A stretch of DNA of 64,000 bases, from positions 1 to 64,000 of the forward strand of contig NZ_LT607754.1 of the NCBI RefSeq assembly GCF_900090285.1. The letters are read 5' to 3'. The stretch comes from Micromonospora inositola (GTDB lineage Bacteria; Actinomycetota; Actinomycetes; Mycobacteriales; Micromonosporaceae). Positions 44,753-54,294 of this stretch are shown here, in pieces (position 1 is the first letter of the stretch; each line of letters begins with the position of its first letter). A model generated the notes under the pieces. That model worked only from the letters and a program-made list of their open reading frames with translations, had not been told where the DNA came from and did no database searches. A program made the translations under genes and the position numbers.

Positions 44753-46953
44753 CCATCGTCCACCTGCGCCGCGCGCGGACCAGCCTGGTGCTCGACGCCC
44801 GCGGCCCAGGGCTGCCGCGGATCGTGCACTGGGGCGTCGACCTCGGCCCACTGCCCGCCGACGACCTGCCGGCCCTGGTCGACGTCACCATCCCGCCGGT
44901 GGTGCCGAGCAGCTTCGACGCGCCGACCGTGCTGTCCCTGCTGCCGGAGGCCAGTGCCGGCTGGAGCGGGCGACCGGGTCTCGCCGGCCACCGGAACGGG
45001 CGGGACTGGTCGACCGCCTTCCGCCTCGACCGGCTCGACGTGTCCGCCGCCGGCCCGGACCCGAGCCGCGTGGCCCCGGGCGGACACGCGGTGGGCGTAT
45101 CCGAGGAGGACGGTTCGCAGGACGGGCCCGGCGCGGCGCGGGTGACCGTGCGGGCGTCGGACCCTGGCGCGGCGCTGTCTCTGACCATCGAGATCACGCT
45201 GGACGCGCACGGCCTGCTGACGGTCCGCCACCGGGTGCGCAACGACGGCGACGCGCCCTACGAGGTGCGGGAGCTGACCCCGGTGCTGCCGGTGCCGCCG
45301 GTCGCCACCGAACTGCTCGACCTGACCGGTCGCTGGTGCCGGGAACGCGCGCCGCAGCGGCACCCGTGGCCGATGGGCGCCTGGGGGCGGGAGGGCCGGC
45401 ACGGACGGACCGGGCACGACGCGACGCTGCTGCTGGTCGCCGGGACGGCCGGCTTCGGCTTCGGCCACGGGGAGGTGTGGGCGGTGCACACCGCGTGGAG
45501 CGGTGACCACGTCACCGTCGCCGACCGCCGCCCCACCGGCGAGTCCACCCTGGGCGGTGGCGAGCTGCTCGCCCCCGGCGAGATCGTCCTTGCCCCCGGC
45601 GAGGAGTACGCCACTCCCCTGCTGTACGCCGTGCACTCGGCCACCGGGCTGGACGGGCTCAGCGACGTGCTGCACACCCACCTGCGCGCCCGCCCCGAGC
45701 ACCCGCGCACTCCCCGGCCCGTCACCCTCAACGTCTGGGAGGCGGTCTACTTCGACCACGACCTGGACCGGCTGAAGAGCCTCGCCGACCGGGCCGTCGA
45801 GGTGGGTGTGGAACGCTTCGTCCTCGACGACGGCTGGTTCCGGGGCCGCCGGCACGACCGGGCCGGCCTGGGCGACTGGTGGGTCGACGACGACGTCTGG
45901 CCGGACGGCCTGGAACCGCTCATCGACCACGTCCGCAAGCACGGGATGCAGTTCGGGCTCTGGGTCGAGCCGGAGATGGTCAACCCCGACTCCGACCTGT
46001 TCCGCGCCCACCCGGACTGGCTGCTCCAGGTGCCCGGGCGGCTGCCGCCCGAGTGGCGGCACCAGCAGGTCCTCGACCTGGCCCACCCCGACGCGTACGA
46101 GCACCTGCTCGGCCGGCTGGACGCGGTGCTTACCGGGCATCAGGGCATCGCGTACCTGAAGTGGGACCACAACCGGGACCTCACCGAGGCCGGGCACCGA
46201 GGTCGACCCGGGGTGCACGCGCAAACCGTCGCCGTCTACCGGCTGCTGGACGAGCTGCGTGCCCGACACCCGGGCGTGGAGATCGAGAGCTGCTCCTCCG
46301 GCGGGGCCCGGGTCGATCTGGAGATCCTGCGCCGCACCGACCGGGTCTGGGCCAGCGACTGCAACGACGCCCTGGAACGGCTGGCCATCCAGCGCTGGAC
46401 CGGGCTGCTCCTCCCGCCCGAGCTGGTCGGCACCCACATCGGACCACACCGCTCGCACACCACCCACCGGGTGCACGACCTGGGCTTCCGTGCGGCCACC
46501 GCGCTCTTCGGCCACCACGGCATCGAGTGGGACATCAGCGCCATCAGCGCGTCCGAGCGGGCCGAGCTGGCGGCGTGGGTCGCGCTGCACAAGCGGCTCC
46601 GCCCGCTGCTGCACGCCGGCCGGGTGGTCCGGGTCGACCACCCGGACCCGGCCGTCCAGGCGCACGGCGTGGTCGCCCACGACGGCTCGCAGGCGGTGTA
46701 CGCGGTCTCCCGGCTGACCACCTCGGCGGCCCAGGTGCCGGGACCGGTCCGCCTCCCCGGCCTGGACGCCCACCGGCGGTACGCGGTCCGACCGGCGGCC
46801 GGGGTGCCGGAGCCGGCGGTGCTCCAGCTGACCGAGCCGGGCTGGCTGCCGAGTGTCACCCTCAGCGGGGCGGTGCTGAGCGCGGTCGGGCTGCAGGTGC
46901 CCGCCCTGCACCCCGAGCAGGCCCTCCTGCTGGAGGTCACCGCAGTCGGCTGA
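44749..46953 (+). CDS. GH36 alpha-galactosidase
   Basis: Removes alpha-galactosyl units (melibiose, raffinose family sugars). It has 734 residues, cytosolic. An N-terminal beta-supersandwich (1-310) is followed by the TIM barrel with FVLDDGWFRGRRHDRAGLGD, QFGLWVEPEMVNPDSDLF, the nucleophile Asp in YLKWDHNRDL, ESCSSGGARVDLEILRRTD and the acid/base Asp in SDCNDALERL. A C-terminal beta domain completes it. The start overlaps the permease stop, so imported sugar is cleaved by a co-translated enzyme. Two small palindromes (GAGAATTCTC, GGAATTCC) lie at and just after its stop. Confidence 0.93.
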   Translation: MTIVHLRRARTSLVLDARGPGLPRIVHWGVDLGPLPADDLPALVDVTIPPVVPSSFDAPTVLSLLPEASAGWSGRPGLAGHRNGRDWSTAFRLDRLDVSAAGPDPSRVAPGGHAVGVSEEDGSQDGPGAARVTVRASDPGAALSLTIEITLDAHGLLTVRHRVRNDGDAPYEVRELTPVLPVPPVATELLDLTGRWCRERAPQRHPWPMGAWGREGRHGRTGHDATLLLVAGTAGFGFGHGEVWAVHTAWSGDHVTVADRRPTGESTLGGGELLAPGEIVLAPGEEYATPLLYAVHSATGLDGLSDVLHTHLRARPEHPRTPRPVTLNVWEAVYFDHDLDRLKSLADRAVEVGVERFVLDDGWFRGRRHDRAGLGDWWVDDDVWPDGLEPLIDHVRKHGMQFGLWVEPEMVNPDSDLFRAHPDWLLQVPGRLPPEWRHQQVLDLAHPDAYEHLLGRLDAVLTGHQGIAYLKWDHNRDLTEAGHRGRPGVHAQTVAVYRLLDELRARHPGVEIESCSSGGARVDLEILRRTDRVWASDCNDALERLAIQRWTGLLLPPELVGTHIGPHRSHTTHRVHDLGFRAATALFGHHGIEWDISAISASERAELAAWVALHKRLRPLLHAGRVVRVDHPDPAVQAHGVVAHDGSQAVYAVSRLTTSAAQVPGPVRLPGLDAHRRYAVRPAAGVPEPAVLQLTEPGWLPSVTLSGAVLSAVGLQVPALHPEQALLLEVTAVG

Positions 46954-46980
46954 GAATTCTCGGAATTCCTTCGGCAAGGA

Positions 46981-46986
46981 TGTCGA
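46981..46986 (+). promoter_or_regulatory. possible ECF42-type -35 element
   Basis: TGTCGA, the -35 hexamer described for ECF42 targets, occurs 71 bp before the DGPF gene start. A clear matching -10 was not found at the usual spacing, so this is tentative. Confidence 0.35.
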
Positions 46987-47057
46987 GAACCGGGGCGGCA
47001 GCTTCTACCTGAGGGTGGAAGCACCGAGAATCGGTGCACAGGCGTGAGGAGCGAACC

Positions 47058-47459
47058 GTGAAGTACATGCTGCTGATGCAGTTCAGCGCCGCCGGGACCG
47101 ACTTCCCGTCGATCGACACCTGGACCCCGGCTGAAATCCAGGCACACATCGGTTTCATGGGGGAGGTCAACGCCAAGCTCACCGCCGACGGGGAGTGGGT
47201 CCAGGGGGAGGGCCTGGCCGGGCCGCAGCAGGCGCGGATCGTCCGAGCCGGTGAGGGCGGCGCCCCGGTGGTCACCGAGGGGCCGTTCGCGGAGACCAAG
47301 GAGTTCCTCGCCGGCTGGTGGATCGTCGACTGCGAGACCCCGGAGCGGGCGGTCGAGATCGCCGCGCACATCTCCACCGCGCCCGGTCCGGGCGGCCGGC
47401 CGCTCAACATGCCGATCGAGGTGCACCCGGTCATGTCGGCGCCACCGCAGGAGATGTGA
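47058..47459 (+). CDS. YCII-related DGPF-domain protein
   Basis: A 133-residue ferredoxin-like small protein from GTG 47058 (GAGGAGCG upstream). It starts KYMLLMQFSAAGTDF and carries the signature TEGPFAETKEFLAGWWIVD. DGPF proteins are encoded beside ECF42 sigma factors and are their direct targets in Streptomyces (family knowledge); their biochemical role is not established. The sigma gene follows at once, and the stop codon overlaps its presumed original GTG start. Confidence 0.88.
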   Translation: MKYMLLMQFSAAGTDFPSIDTWTPAEIQAHIGFMGEVNAKLTADGEWVQGEGLAGPQQARIVRAGEGGAPVVTEGPFAETKEFLAGWWIVDCETPERAVEIAAHISTAPGPGGRPLNMPIEVHPVMSAPPQEM

Positions 47460-47525
47460 CGCCTGGACGCCCCGGAACGAATCGTCGAGGACCTGCTGCG
47501 CGAGCTGGCGCCGCAGGTCCTCGGC

Positions 47526-48725
<1,200 letters not shown>

Positions 48726-48833
48726 CCCGGCCCGTCGGATGGCGTTCCAGGACTCCGGCCGGGAAGCGGACACCAGGGTTGACCGCCCGCCGGCGGGGTA
48801 TCCGGTGACGATCCGCCCGGAAGGAGAACCACG

Positions 48834-49796
48834 ATGGTCAAGGTCGGCTACACCCTGATGTGCGAGCAGACCGGCCCGAAGCAGCTGGTCGACTACGCGG
48901 TACGGGCCGAGGCGGCCGGCTTCGACCAGCTCGTGATGTCCGACCACTACTACCCGTGGCTGGACTCCCAGGGCCACTCCCCGTACGCCTGGTCGGTGCT
49001 CGGGGCCGTCGCCCACGCCACCAACCGGGCCGAGCTGATGTCCTTCGTGACCTGCCCGATCCGCCGCTACCACCCGGCCGTGGTCGCGCAGAAGGCCGGC
49101 ACCATCGGCGTGCTCTCGGACGGCCGGTTCACCCTCGGCCTCGGCGCCGGGGAGAACCTCAACGAACACGTGGTCGGCGGCTGGCCGCACGTGCAGCAGC
49201 GGCACGAGATGTTCGAGGAGGCCCTGCAGATCATCCGGCCGCTGCTCAACGGCGAGACGCTGACCTTCTCCGGCAACCACTTCGACGTCCCCGACGCGTA
49301 CGTCTGGGACCGGCCGGACCGCCCGGTGCCGATGGCCGTCGCCGCCTCCGGCCGGCAGTCCGCCACCCTCGCCGCCGAGTACGGCAACGGCCTCGTCGCC
49401 ACCGAGCCCGACCCGCACATCATCCAGATGTACGACGACGCGGGCGGCGCCGGCCAGCCCCGCTACGGCCAGGTGGCGATCTGCTACGGCCCCGACGAGG
49501 CCGAATGCCGCAAGCTCGTGCACGACCAGTTCCGCTGGTTCGGCATGGGCTGGAAGGTCAACGCCGACCTGCCCGGCCCCGAGTCGTTCACCGCCGCCAC
49601 CCAGTTCGTCCGCGAGGAGGACGTCGCCGAGGGCATCTCCTGCGGCCCGGACGTCGACAAGCACGTCGAGGCGTTCAAGAAGTTCGTCGACGCCGGCTTC
49701 ACCCACGTGGCGATCGTGCAGGTGGGCGGCGACACCCAGCCGATGTTCCTGGACTGGGCGCAGGAGCAGCTGCTGCCGCGACTGCGCGAGCTGTGA
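48834..49796 (+). CDS. F420-dependent LLM-class oxidoreductase (TIGR03557/FGD-like)
   Basis: A luciferase-like TIM-barrel enzyme of 320 residues using coenzyme F420. It opens VKVGYTLMCEQTGPKQLVDY, then SDHYYPWLDSQGHSPYAWSV, CPIRRYHPAVVAQKAGTIG, FTLGLGAGENLNEHVVGGWP and the end VQVGGDTQPMFLDWAQEQLL. The pattern resembles F420-dependent glucose-6-phosphate dehydrogenase relatives; the substrate is undecided. GGAAGGAG precedes ATG 48834. Single gene. Confidence 0.88.
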   Translation: MVKVGYTLMCEQTGPKQLVDYAVRAEAAGFDQLVMSDHYYPWLDSQGHSPYAWSVLGAVAHATNRAELMSFVTCPIRRYHPAVVAQKAGTIGVLSDGRFTLGLGAGENLNEHVVGGWPHVQQRHEMFEEALQIIRPLLNGETLTFSGNHFDVPDAYVWDRPDRPVPMAVAASGRQSATLAAEYGNGLVATEPDPHIIQMYDDAGGAGQPRYGQVAICYGPDEAECRKLVHDQFRWFGMGWKVNADLPGPESFTAATQFVREEDVAEGISCGPDVDKHVEAFKKFVDAGFTHVAIVQVGGDTQPMFLDWAQEQLLPRLREL

Positions 49797-49844
49797 GCGA
49801 CGCGATCCGTGCCCTGCTGGCGCCCCCGCTGAGAGGGTGAGCCC

Positions 49845-49964
49845 ATGCGCATCGGCAACACGGAGATCCGGCCCCTGGGCGGCGGCCTCGGCTGCCTGTT
49901 GATGATCCTCTTCTCGGTGGTCGCCTCGATCGTGCTGACCGTCCTGCTCAACCTGCTGCTCTGA
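49845..49964 (+). CDS. small single-TM protein (39 aa)
   Basis: A 39-residue peptide: polar start MRIGNTEIRPLGGGLGCLL followed by one membrane helix (MILFSVVASIVLTVLLNLLL) to the C-terminus. GAGGGTGA sits directly upstream of ATG 49845. Similar tiny proteins with this IRPxGGG-then-helix layout are found in other actinomycetes. Function unknown. Confidence 0.65.
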   Translation: MRIGNTEIRPLGGGLGCLLMILFSVVASIVLTVLLNLLL

Positions 49965-50028
49965 ACCAGGCGGAATCCGCCGGCCCGTCCCCGTCGCGAC
50001 CGGAGAATGGGGCGAGGAGGCGAGCCGG

Positions 50029-50664
50029 ATGAACCTGCTGACCGTCCTGCCGTTGGCGCTGGTCATGATCGCCGGACCCCAGCTGGTCAGCGCCGTGTTC
50101 CTGGCCGCCAGCCGGGATCCGCGCCGCGGTTCGGTGGCGTACCTGTCGGGGGCGGCGCTGGGCATGCTCGTCGCACTGACCGTCTGGTACGTCGTCTTCC
50201 GTGCAGTGAAGCACACCGCCGGCGGCGACCAGGAAGGCCGCGGCCGGCGCCTCGTCGACTGGATCGTCCTGGCGCTGCTGCTGGCGCTGATGGTCATCGT
50301 CTTCCTCCATCGGAAGCGCAACCAGACACCGGCCTGGATGACGAAGCTGGAGGACCCCGGGCCGCGGTTCGCGTTCGGGCTGGGTCTCCTGCTCCTCACC
50401 GCGACGCCCAGCAACGAGGTCATCATGGCCTCCGTCGCGGGCAGCCTGGCCGGACACGACCGGCCCTGGTGGCACCTGCTCCCCTTTCTGGTCCTGACCC
50501 TGCTCCTGCTGGCCCTGCCGCTGCTGGCGCTGCTGCTCCTCGGCCGTCGGGCGACGGCGGCCCTGCCGAAGGTGCGCGACTGGGCGAACGCGCACTCCTG
50601 GGTGATCAGCGAGCTGGTCACGCTGATCTTCGTCGCGATCGTGGCCGCGGACCTGGTGAAGTGA
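50029..50664 (+). CDS. GAP/Sap family membrane protein
   Basis: A 211-residue, six-helix membrane protein resembling the GAP (sulfolipid-1-addressing, Sap) family, which mycobacteria use to move lipids to the surface (family knowledge). It opens LLTVLPLALVMIAGPQLVSA; the second half has FGLGLLLLTATPSNEVIMAS and ends ELVTLIFVAIVAADLVK. Compared with family members the spacing is usual. Cargo unknown. It lies apart from other lipid genes but near the membrane/lipid group beginning at 51912. Confidence 0.75.
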   Translation: MNLLTVLPLALVMIAGPQLVSAVFLAASRDPRRGSVAYLSGAALGMLVALTVWYVVFRAVKHTAGGDQEGRGRRLVDWIVLALLLALMVIVFLHRKRNQTPAWMTKLEDPGPRFAFGLGLLLLTATPSNEVIMASVAGSLAGHDRPWWHLLPFLVLTLLLLALPLLALLLLGRRATAALPKVRDWANAHSWVISELVTLIFVAIVAADLVK

Positions 50665-50704
50665 CGCCTCCGGGTCGGGCGGCGCGTCGACTGGCAGGAA
50701 AACC

Positions 50705-51763
50705 TCAGCGGCGCAGGCCGAGGGCGGTCAGCACCTCGCGGGAGGTGAGCCGGACCGGGTCGAGCACGGCGCGGCGGACCCAGCGCCGGGTCGGACCGAC
50801 GGTCGCCCGCCAGGCCGCGCGGCCGCCACGCGCCGCCGGCACGACCGTCGCCCGCCAGGCCGCCCGCAGCGCCCGCCCCAGCGGTACGGCGGTGTGCCCC
50901 CAGAGCCAGCGCAGGGCCAACCCCAGCGGGCGCAGCAGCACGCGGTAGAGGAAGCCGAGCAGCCGACCGGCGAGCCGCCAGGCGCCGACCACCGCGTCGA
51001 CCAGCACCCGGCCGGCGGCCTGGGCCGACGCGACCAGCACCCGGCCGACCGCGGCCAGCCCGACGGCCATCGCCCGACCGAGCGCCGCGAACCCGGCGGC
51101 CAGCACGCGGGCGACGAGGGCCAGTCCGTGCAGCAGGGCACGCCCGGCCGGGGCGAGCACCCGACCCAGCCAGCGCAGCGGCCGGACGACCAGGTGCCCG
51201 ACCAGCCAGGCCAGCGGTGTCCAGACCAGGGTCCGGGCCACCCAGCTCAGCGGACGCCACACCAGGTGCACCGCCGCCCAGCCCAGAGCCCGGCCGAGCC
51301 AGACCAGCGGCACCCACACCAGGGTGCGGGCCGCCCAGACGAGGGGCCGCCAGAGCAGCCGCACCGCGACCCACGCCAGCGGCGCCCAGACCACCGTCCG
51401 CGCGACCCAGGCGACGGCCCCCGCCAGCCAGACGAGCGGCCGCCAGACCAGGGTCCGGGCCGCCCAGCGCAGCGGGCCCCAGATCAGCGTGCGGGCCACC
51501 CACGCGAGCGGAAGCAGCAGCCACCGGAGCAGGAACCGGCCGGCGGGGGTGAGCAGGTGCCGGTCCAGCGCCCGGCCGGTGGCCGCGGCCAGCTCCCACA
51601 GCAGGCGTACTGGAAGCACCACGACCAGGGCGATGCCGCGCGCGACGGCCGCGACCAGCGGCGGCGGCTCCTCTGCCTGGGCGCCGTCGCGCCGCGGGTG
51701 ACCTGCGGCGTCGGGACCGGACGTCCGGTGGTCCCCCGGCCCGCGGCCGACGGCCGGAGCCAC
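50705..51763 (-). CDS. Trp-Pro repeat protein, probably membrane-associated (352 aa)
   Basis: No known domain recognised. Residues 1-33 are polar and 37-55 hydrophobic (VAAVARGIALVVVLPVRLL). Residues about 85-206 are a regular repeat: units of 12 residues of the form PLxWxARTLVWx in a 12+12+19 pattern, giving a 43-residue super-repeat that starts at 85, 128 and 171. Trp residues are spaced alternately 7 and 5. The rest (207-330) continues with Arg/Ala/Leu amphipathic helices (GRALLHGLALVARVLAAGFA) and ends basic. The layout suggests long amphipathic helices lying on or coating the membrane. GTG 51763 is the first start available; the true start may be further in. Function unknown. Confidence 0.7.
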   Translation of the reverse strand: MAPAVGRGPGDHRTSGPDAAGHPRRDGAQAEEPPPLVAAVARGIALVVVLPVRLLWELAAATGRALDRHLLTPAGRFLLRWLLLPLAWVARTLIWGPLRWAARTLVWRPLVWLAGAVAWVARTVVWAPLAWVAVRLLWRPLVWAARTLVWVPLVWLGRALGWAAVHLVWRPLSWVARTLVWTPLAWLVGHLVVRPLRWLGRVLAPAGRALLHGLALVARVLAAGFAALGRAMAVGLAAVGRVLVASAQAAGRVLVDAVVGAWRLAGRLLGFLYRVLLRPLGLALRWLWGHTAVPLGRALRAAWRATVVPAARGGRAAWRATVGPTRRWVRRAVLDPVRLTSREVLTALGLRR

Positions 51764-51911
51764 GGCGTACCCCGACGGCTCGCGCGGGGGCGCGGGGCCG
51801 GCCGCGCCCCCGGCGGGAGGGTCCGGCCGCCGGGCCGGGTCGACGGTCGCAGGGTCGGCGTGCCGGTCACGGCGTCACGGTAGTCAGTCGGGGCAACGGC
51901 CGCCGCCCCGC

Positions 51912-52715
51912 TCAGCCCGTCGCCAGCTCCAGGTCGGCGACCACCGGGTAGTGGTCGGAGGCCCGGTCGGCCTCCCCGTCGCGGATCACCCGGACCTGGC
52001 GGGTCAGCGCGGCCACCGCCGGGGTGGCGAGCAGATAGTCCAGGCGCATCGCGGCGAACTCGGCTCCGCCGTGCCGGGTCGGCACGGTCAGCCCGTCCGG
52101 CTCCGCGCCGCCGGCGTGCGGCCAGAGGTCGACCAGGCCGGCCGCGAGCAGCCGGGACACCGCGCGGGTGTCGACGGTACGGCCGTCGCGGCGCAGATGC
52201 CGACGGCGGTAGAGGTCGGGCAGGCCGGCCAGCCGCTCGGTGTGGTCGACGGTCGGGTCGAGGGTGTTCAGGTCGCCGGCGAGCAGGGCCAGCGGACCGC
52301 CGGCGCGCCGCACTGCCGCCGCCAGCCAGTCGGCCTCCATCCGCCGCCGGCCACCGGAGTACGGGTCGAGGTGCGTGCTGACCACGGTCAACGGTCCGGC
52401 CGAGGTGGCGACCACGGCCGTGGCGGCGGCGTGGTGGAACGGCCGACGGACCCGGCCCGACGCGAGCACCCGCAGCGGCGGGCGGACCAGCACCGCGACC
52501 GGCTGCCCGAGACACGAGCGGGCCAGCTGCGGCGTCATGCCCACCCGGCCCGCCACGTCGGCCAGCAGTCCGCCCCGGTCGAAGCCGCGCAGCTCCTGAA
52601 GGGCCAGCACGTCGGGCCGCTGCGCGGTGACGACCGCCACGATCCGGTCCAGCCGGTCGTTCCCGTCGCGGTCCCGGCCGCCGGTCCGGATGTTCCAGGT
52701 CATCACCCGCAGCAT
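51912..52715 (-). CDS. endonuclease/exonuclease/phosphatase (EEP) family protein
   Basis: A metal-dependent phosphoesterase of 267 residues, no signal peptide. Motifs: VMTWNIRTGG (Asn, metal site), VLALQELRGFDR (Glu), VVSTHLDPYSGGRR (catalytic His), LLAGDLNTLDP (GDxN) and the end ASDHYPVVADLEL (SDH). Substrate may be a nucleic acid, phospholipid headgroup or phosphoinositide. The next gene upstream on the same strand, 9 bp away, is a PAP2 phosphatase, pointing to lipid phosphate metabolism. Confidence 0.88.
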   Translation of the reverse strand: MLRVMTWNIRTGGRDRDGNDRLDRIVAVVTAQRPDVLALQELRGFDRGGLLADVAGRVGMTPQLARSCLGQPVAVLVRPPLRVLASGRVRRPFHHAAATAVVATSAGPLTVVSTHLDPYSGGRRRMEADWLAAAVRRAGGPLALLAGDLNTLDPTVDHTERLAGLPDLYRRRHLRRDGRTVDTRAVSRLLAAGLVDLWPHAGGAEPDGLTVPTRHGGAEFAAMRLDYLLATPAVAALTRQVRVIRDGEADRASDHYPVVADLELATG

Positions 52716-52724
52716 CGGCGCCGG

Positions 52725-54215
52725 TCAGTCCTCCCGGCTGGCCTTGGCCAGCTCGTCGTCCAGCTCGCGCACCTGCTCGGACCCGATGGCCGGCTGGTTG
52801 CCCCGGTGCACGTCGGCGTTGGGCCGTACCACCCAGTAGAGCAGGCCGATCCAGAGCGCGCTGAGCAGAATGGCGCCCATGAAGTCCGTCGGGTGGTGCA
52901 TGCCCCGGTACATCCGGGAGGTGGCCACCCCGACCGGCATGATCACGGCCATCGCCACGAAGAGCCAGCGCCACCAGCGGTCGGTACGGGCGAACACGAT
53001 GATCGCGATCGCGCTCCACAGGCAGATCGTCGCGGCGATGTGCCCGGACGGGAAGGACGAGGTGGGCATGTGGCCGTCCAGGTTCTCCACCGGCGGGCGC
53101 GGTCGCTGCACCACCCGGGCCGAGGCGAGGAAGAGGCTCAGCTCGCCGAACATCGCCAGCACCACGAAGAGCACCGGTCGCCAGCGCTTCCAGATCGCCA
53201 GGACGATGGGACAGAAGACCAGCGACACCACCAGGATCGCGTGGGTGTCGCCGAACTTGCTCCACCACCAGCTCAACCCGGTCAGCGAGTCGGTGCGCCG
53301 CTCGGCGAACCACTGCGGCACCGCGGTGTCCAGGGTCTCGAAGAAGGTCCCCTTGGCGTGGTAGCCGACGAACATCCCGAATGCGTACAGGGCGCCGAAC
53401 ACGATCACCCAGCCGACCACCAGTTCCGCGATGGCGGACCGGGGATGCTCCAACACGTGCTCCTCGGCCGGGGCGGGGGTGATCTCCTCGCCCGCCTCCG
53501 GCTCCAGGCCCTCGGTGATCGGGGGCACCGGCCGGCCGCGCTCGCGGCGCCACAGCCGGAAGGCGTACGCGGTGACGCCGAGCCACACCGCGCCGAGCAG
53601 CCAGCCGCCGATCACGTCGGAGACGAAGTGCACACCCAGCGCGATCCGGGTCAGCCCGATCAGCGCCACCAGCACCGCCACGATCGCGATGGCGGGCTTG
53701 CGCCAGCGGGGCGACATGGCCGGCAGGAAGACCAGCAGCAGCGCCCCGTACGCGACGAAGGAGCCGAGCGCGTGGCCGCTGGGGAAGCTGTTGCCCGGGG
53801 CGTGGGTGATCGGCACGTCGACCACCGGCCGGAGCCGGCCGACCAGCGCCTTCAGCGACGGGTCGAGGATCAGCCCGCCGACCCCGGTGATGATCAGGTA
53901 GACGGCCAGCCGGGACTGCCGGCGGATCAGCAGGCCGACCACCGCGATGGTGACCAGCCAGATCAGCACCGGCCGGCCACCCAGGTCGGTGACCGCCTGG
54001 AGCACGGTGACCAGGGCGTGGTGCGGGGCCACAAGGCCGTTGAACCACTCGGCCGCCTCGTGGTCGGCGTGGTACAGGGGCCCCCACTTGAACCGGACGA
54101 GCATCAGCAGCACGCCGAACCCGGCGCCGGCGCCGAGGACGCCCAGCAGGCCCGCGATGCTCCGCTCCGCGAAATGGCCCAGCGGCCGTCGCGCCGTCTC
54201 CTTGACCGCGGTCAC
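52725..54215 (-). CDS. membrane phosphatase with two PAP2 domains
   Basis: A polytopic lipid-phosphate phosphatase of 496 residues with about 11 membrane helices. PAP2 copy 1: KALVGRLRPVVD, NSFPSGHALG and LTRIALGVHFVSD. Copy 2: RVVQRPRPPVEN, SSFPSGHIAAT and TSRMYRGMHHPTD. Both have the KxxxxxxRP, PSGH and SRxxxxxHxxxD-type triads (copy 1 has TR in place of SR, and copy 2 RVVQ in place of K), so both may be active. A charged linker (about 225-255) joins them. PAP2 proteins normally have one domain. It lies between an EEP gene and a BrkB gene. Confidence 0.88.
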   Translation of the reverse strand: MTAVKETARRPLGHFAERSIAGLLGVLGAGAGFGVLLMLVRFKWGPLYHADHEAAEWFNGLVAPHHALVTVLQAVTDLGGRPVLIWLVTIAVVGLLIRRQSRLAVYLIITGVGGLILDPSLKALVGRLRPVVDVPITHAPGNSFPSGHALGSFVAYGALLLVFLPAMSPRWRKPAIAIVAVLVALIGLTRIALGVHFVSDVIGGWLLGAVWLGVTAYAFRLWRRERGRPVPPITEGLEPEAGEEITPAPAEEHVLEHPRSAIAELVVGWVIVFGALYAFGMFVGYHAKGTFFETLDTAVPQWFAERRTDSLTGLSWWWSKFGDTHAILVVSLVFCPIVLAIWKRWRPVLFVVLAMFGELSLFLASARVVQRPRPPVENLDGHMPTSSFPSGHIAATICLWSAIAIIVFARTDRWWRWLFVAMAVIMPVGVATSRMYRGMHHPTDFMGAILLSALWIGLLYWVVRPNADVHRGNQPAIGSEQVRELDDELAKASRED

Positions 54216-54294
54216 CCCGCACCTCCCTTGTCTTCTGCGAGGCGCGCAGTACCCGATTCACGCTCCGCGTACACGCGGCCGGCGGCGCGTCGGG

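Noticed and set aside
51484..54261. A long minus-strand frame overlapping the PAP2, EEP and Trp-Pro repeat genes
   Set aside because: It is a frame shadow of the real genes on the same strand, without motifs or a ribosome site.
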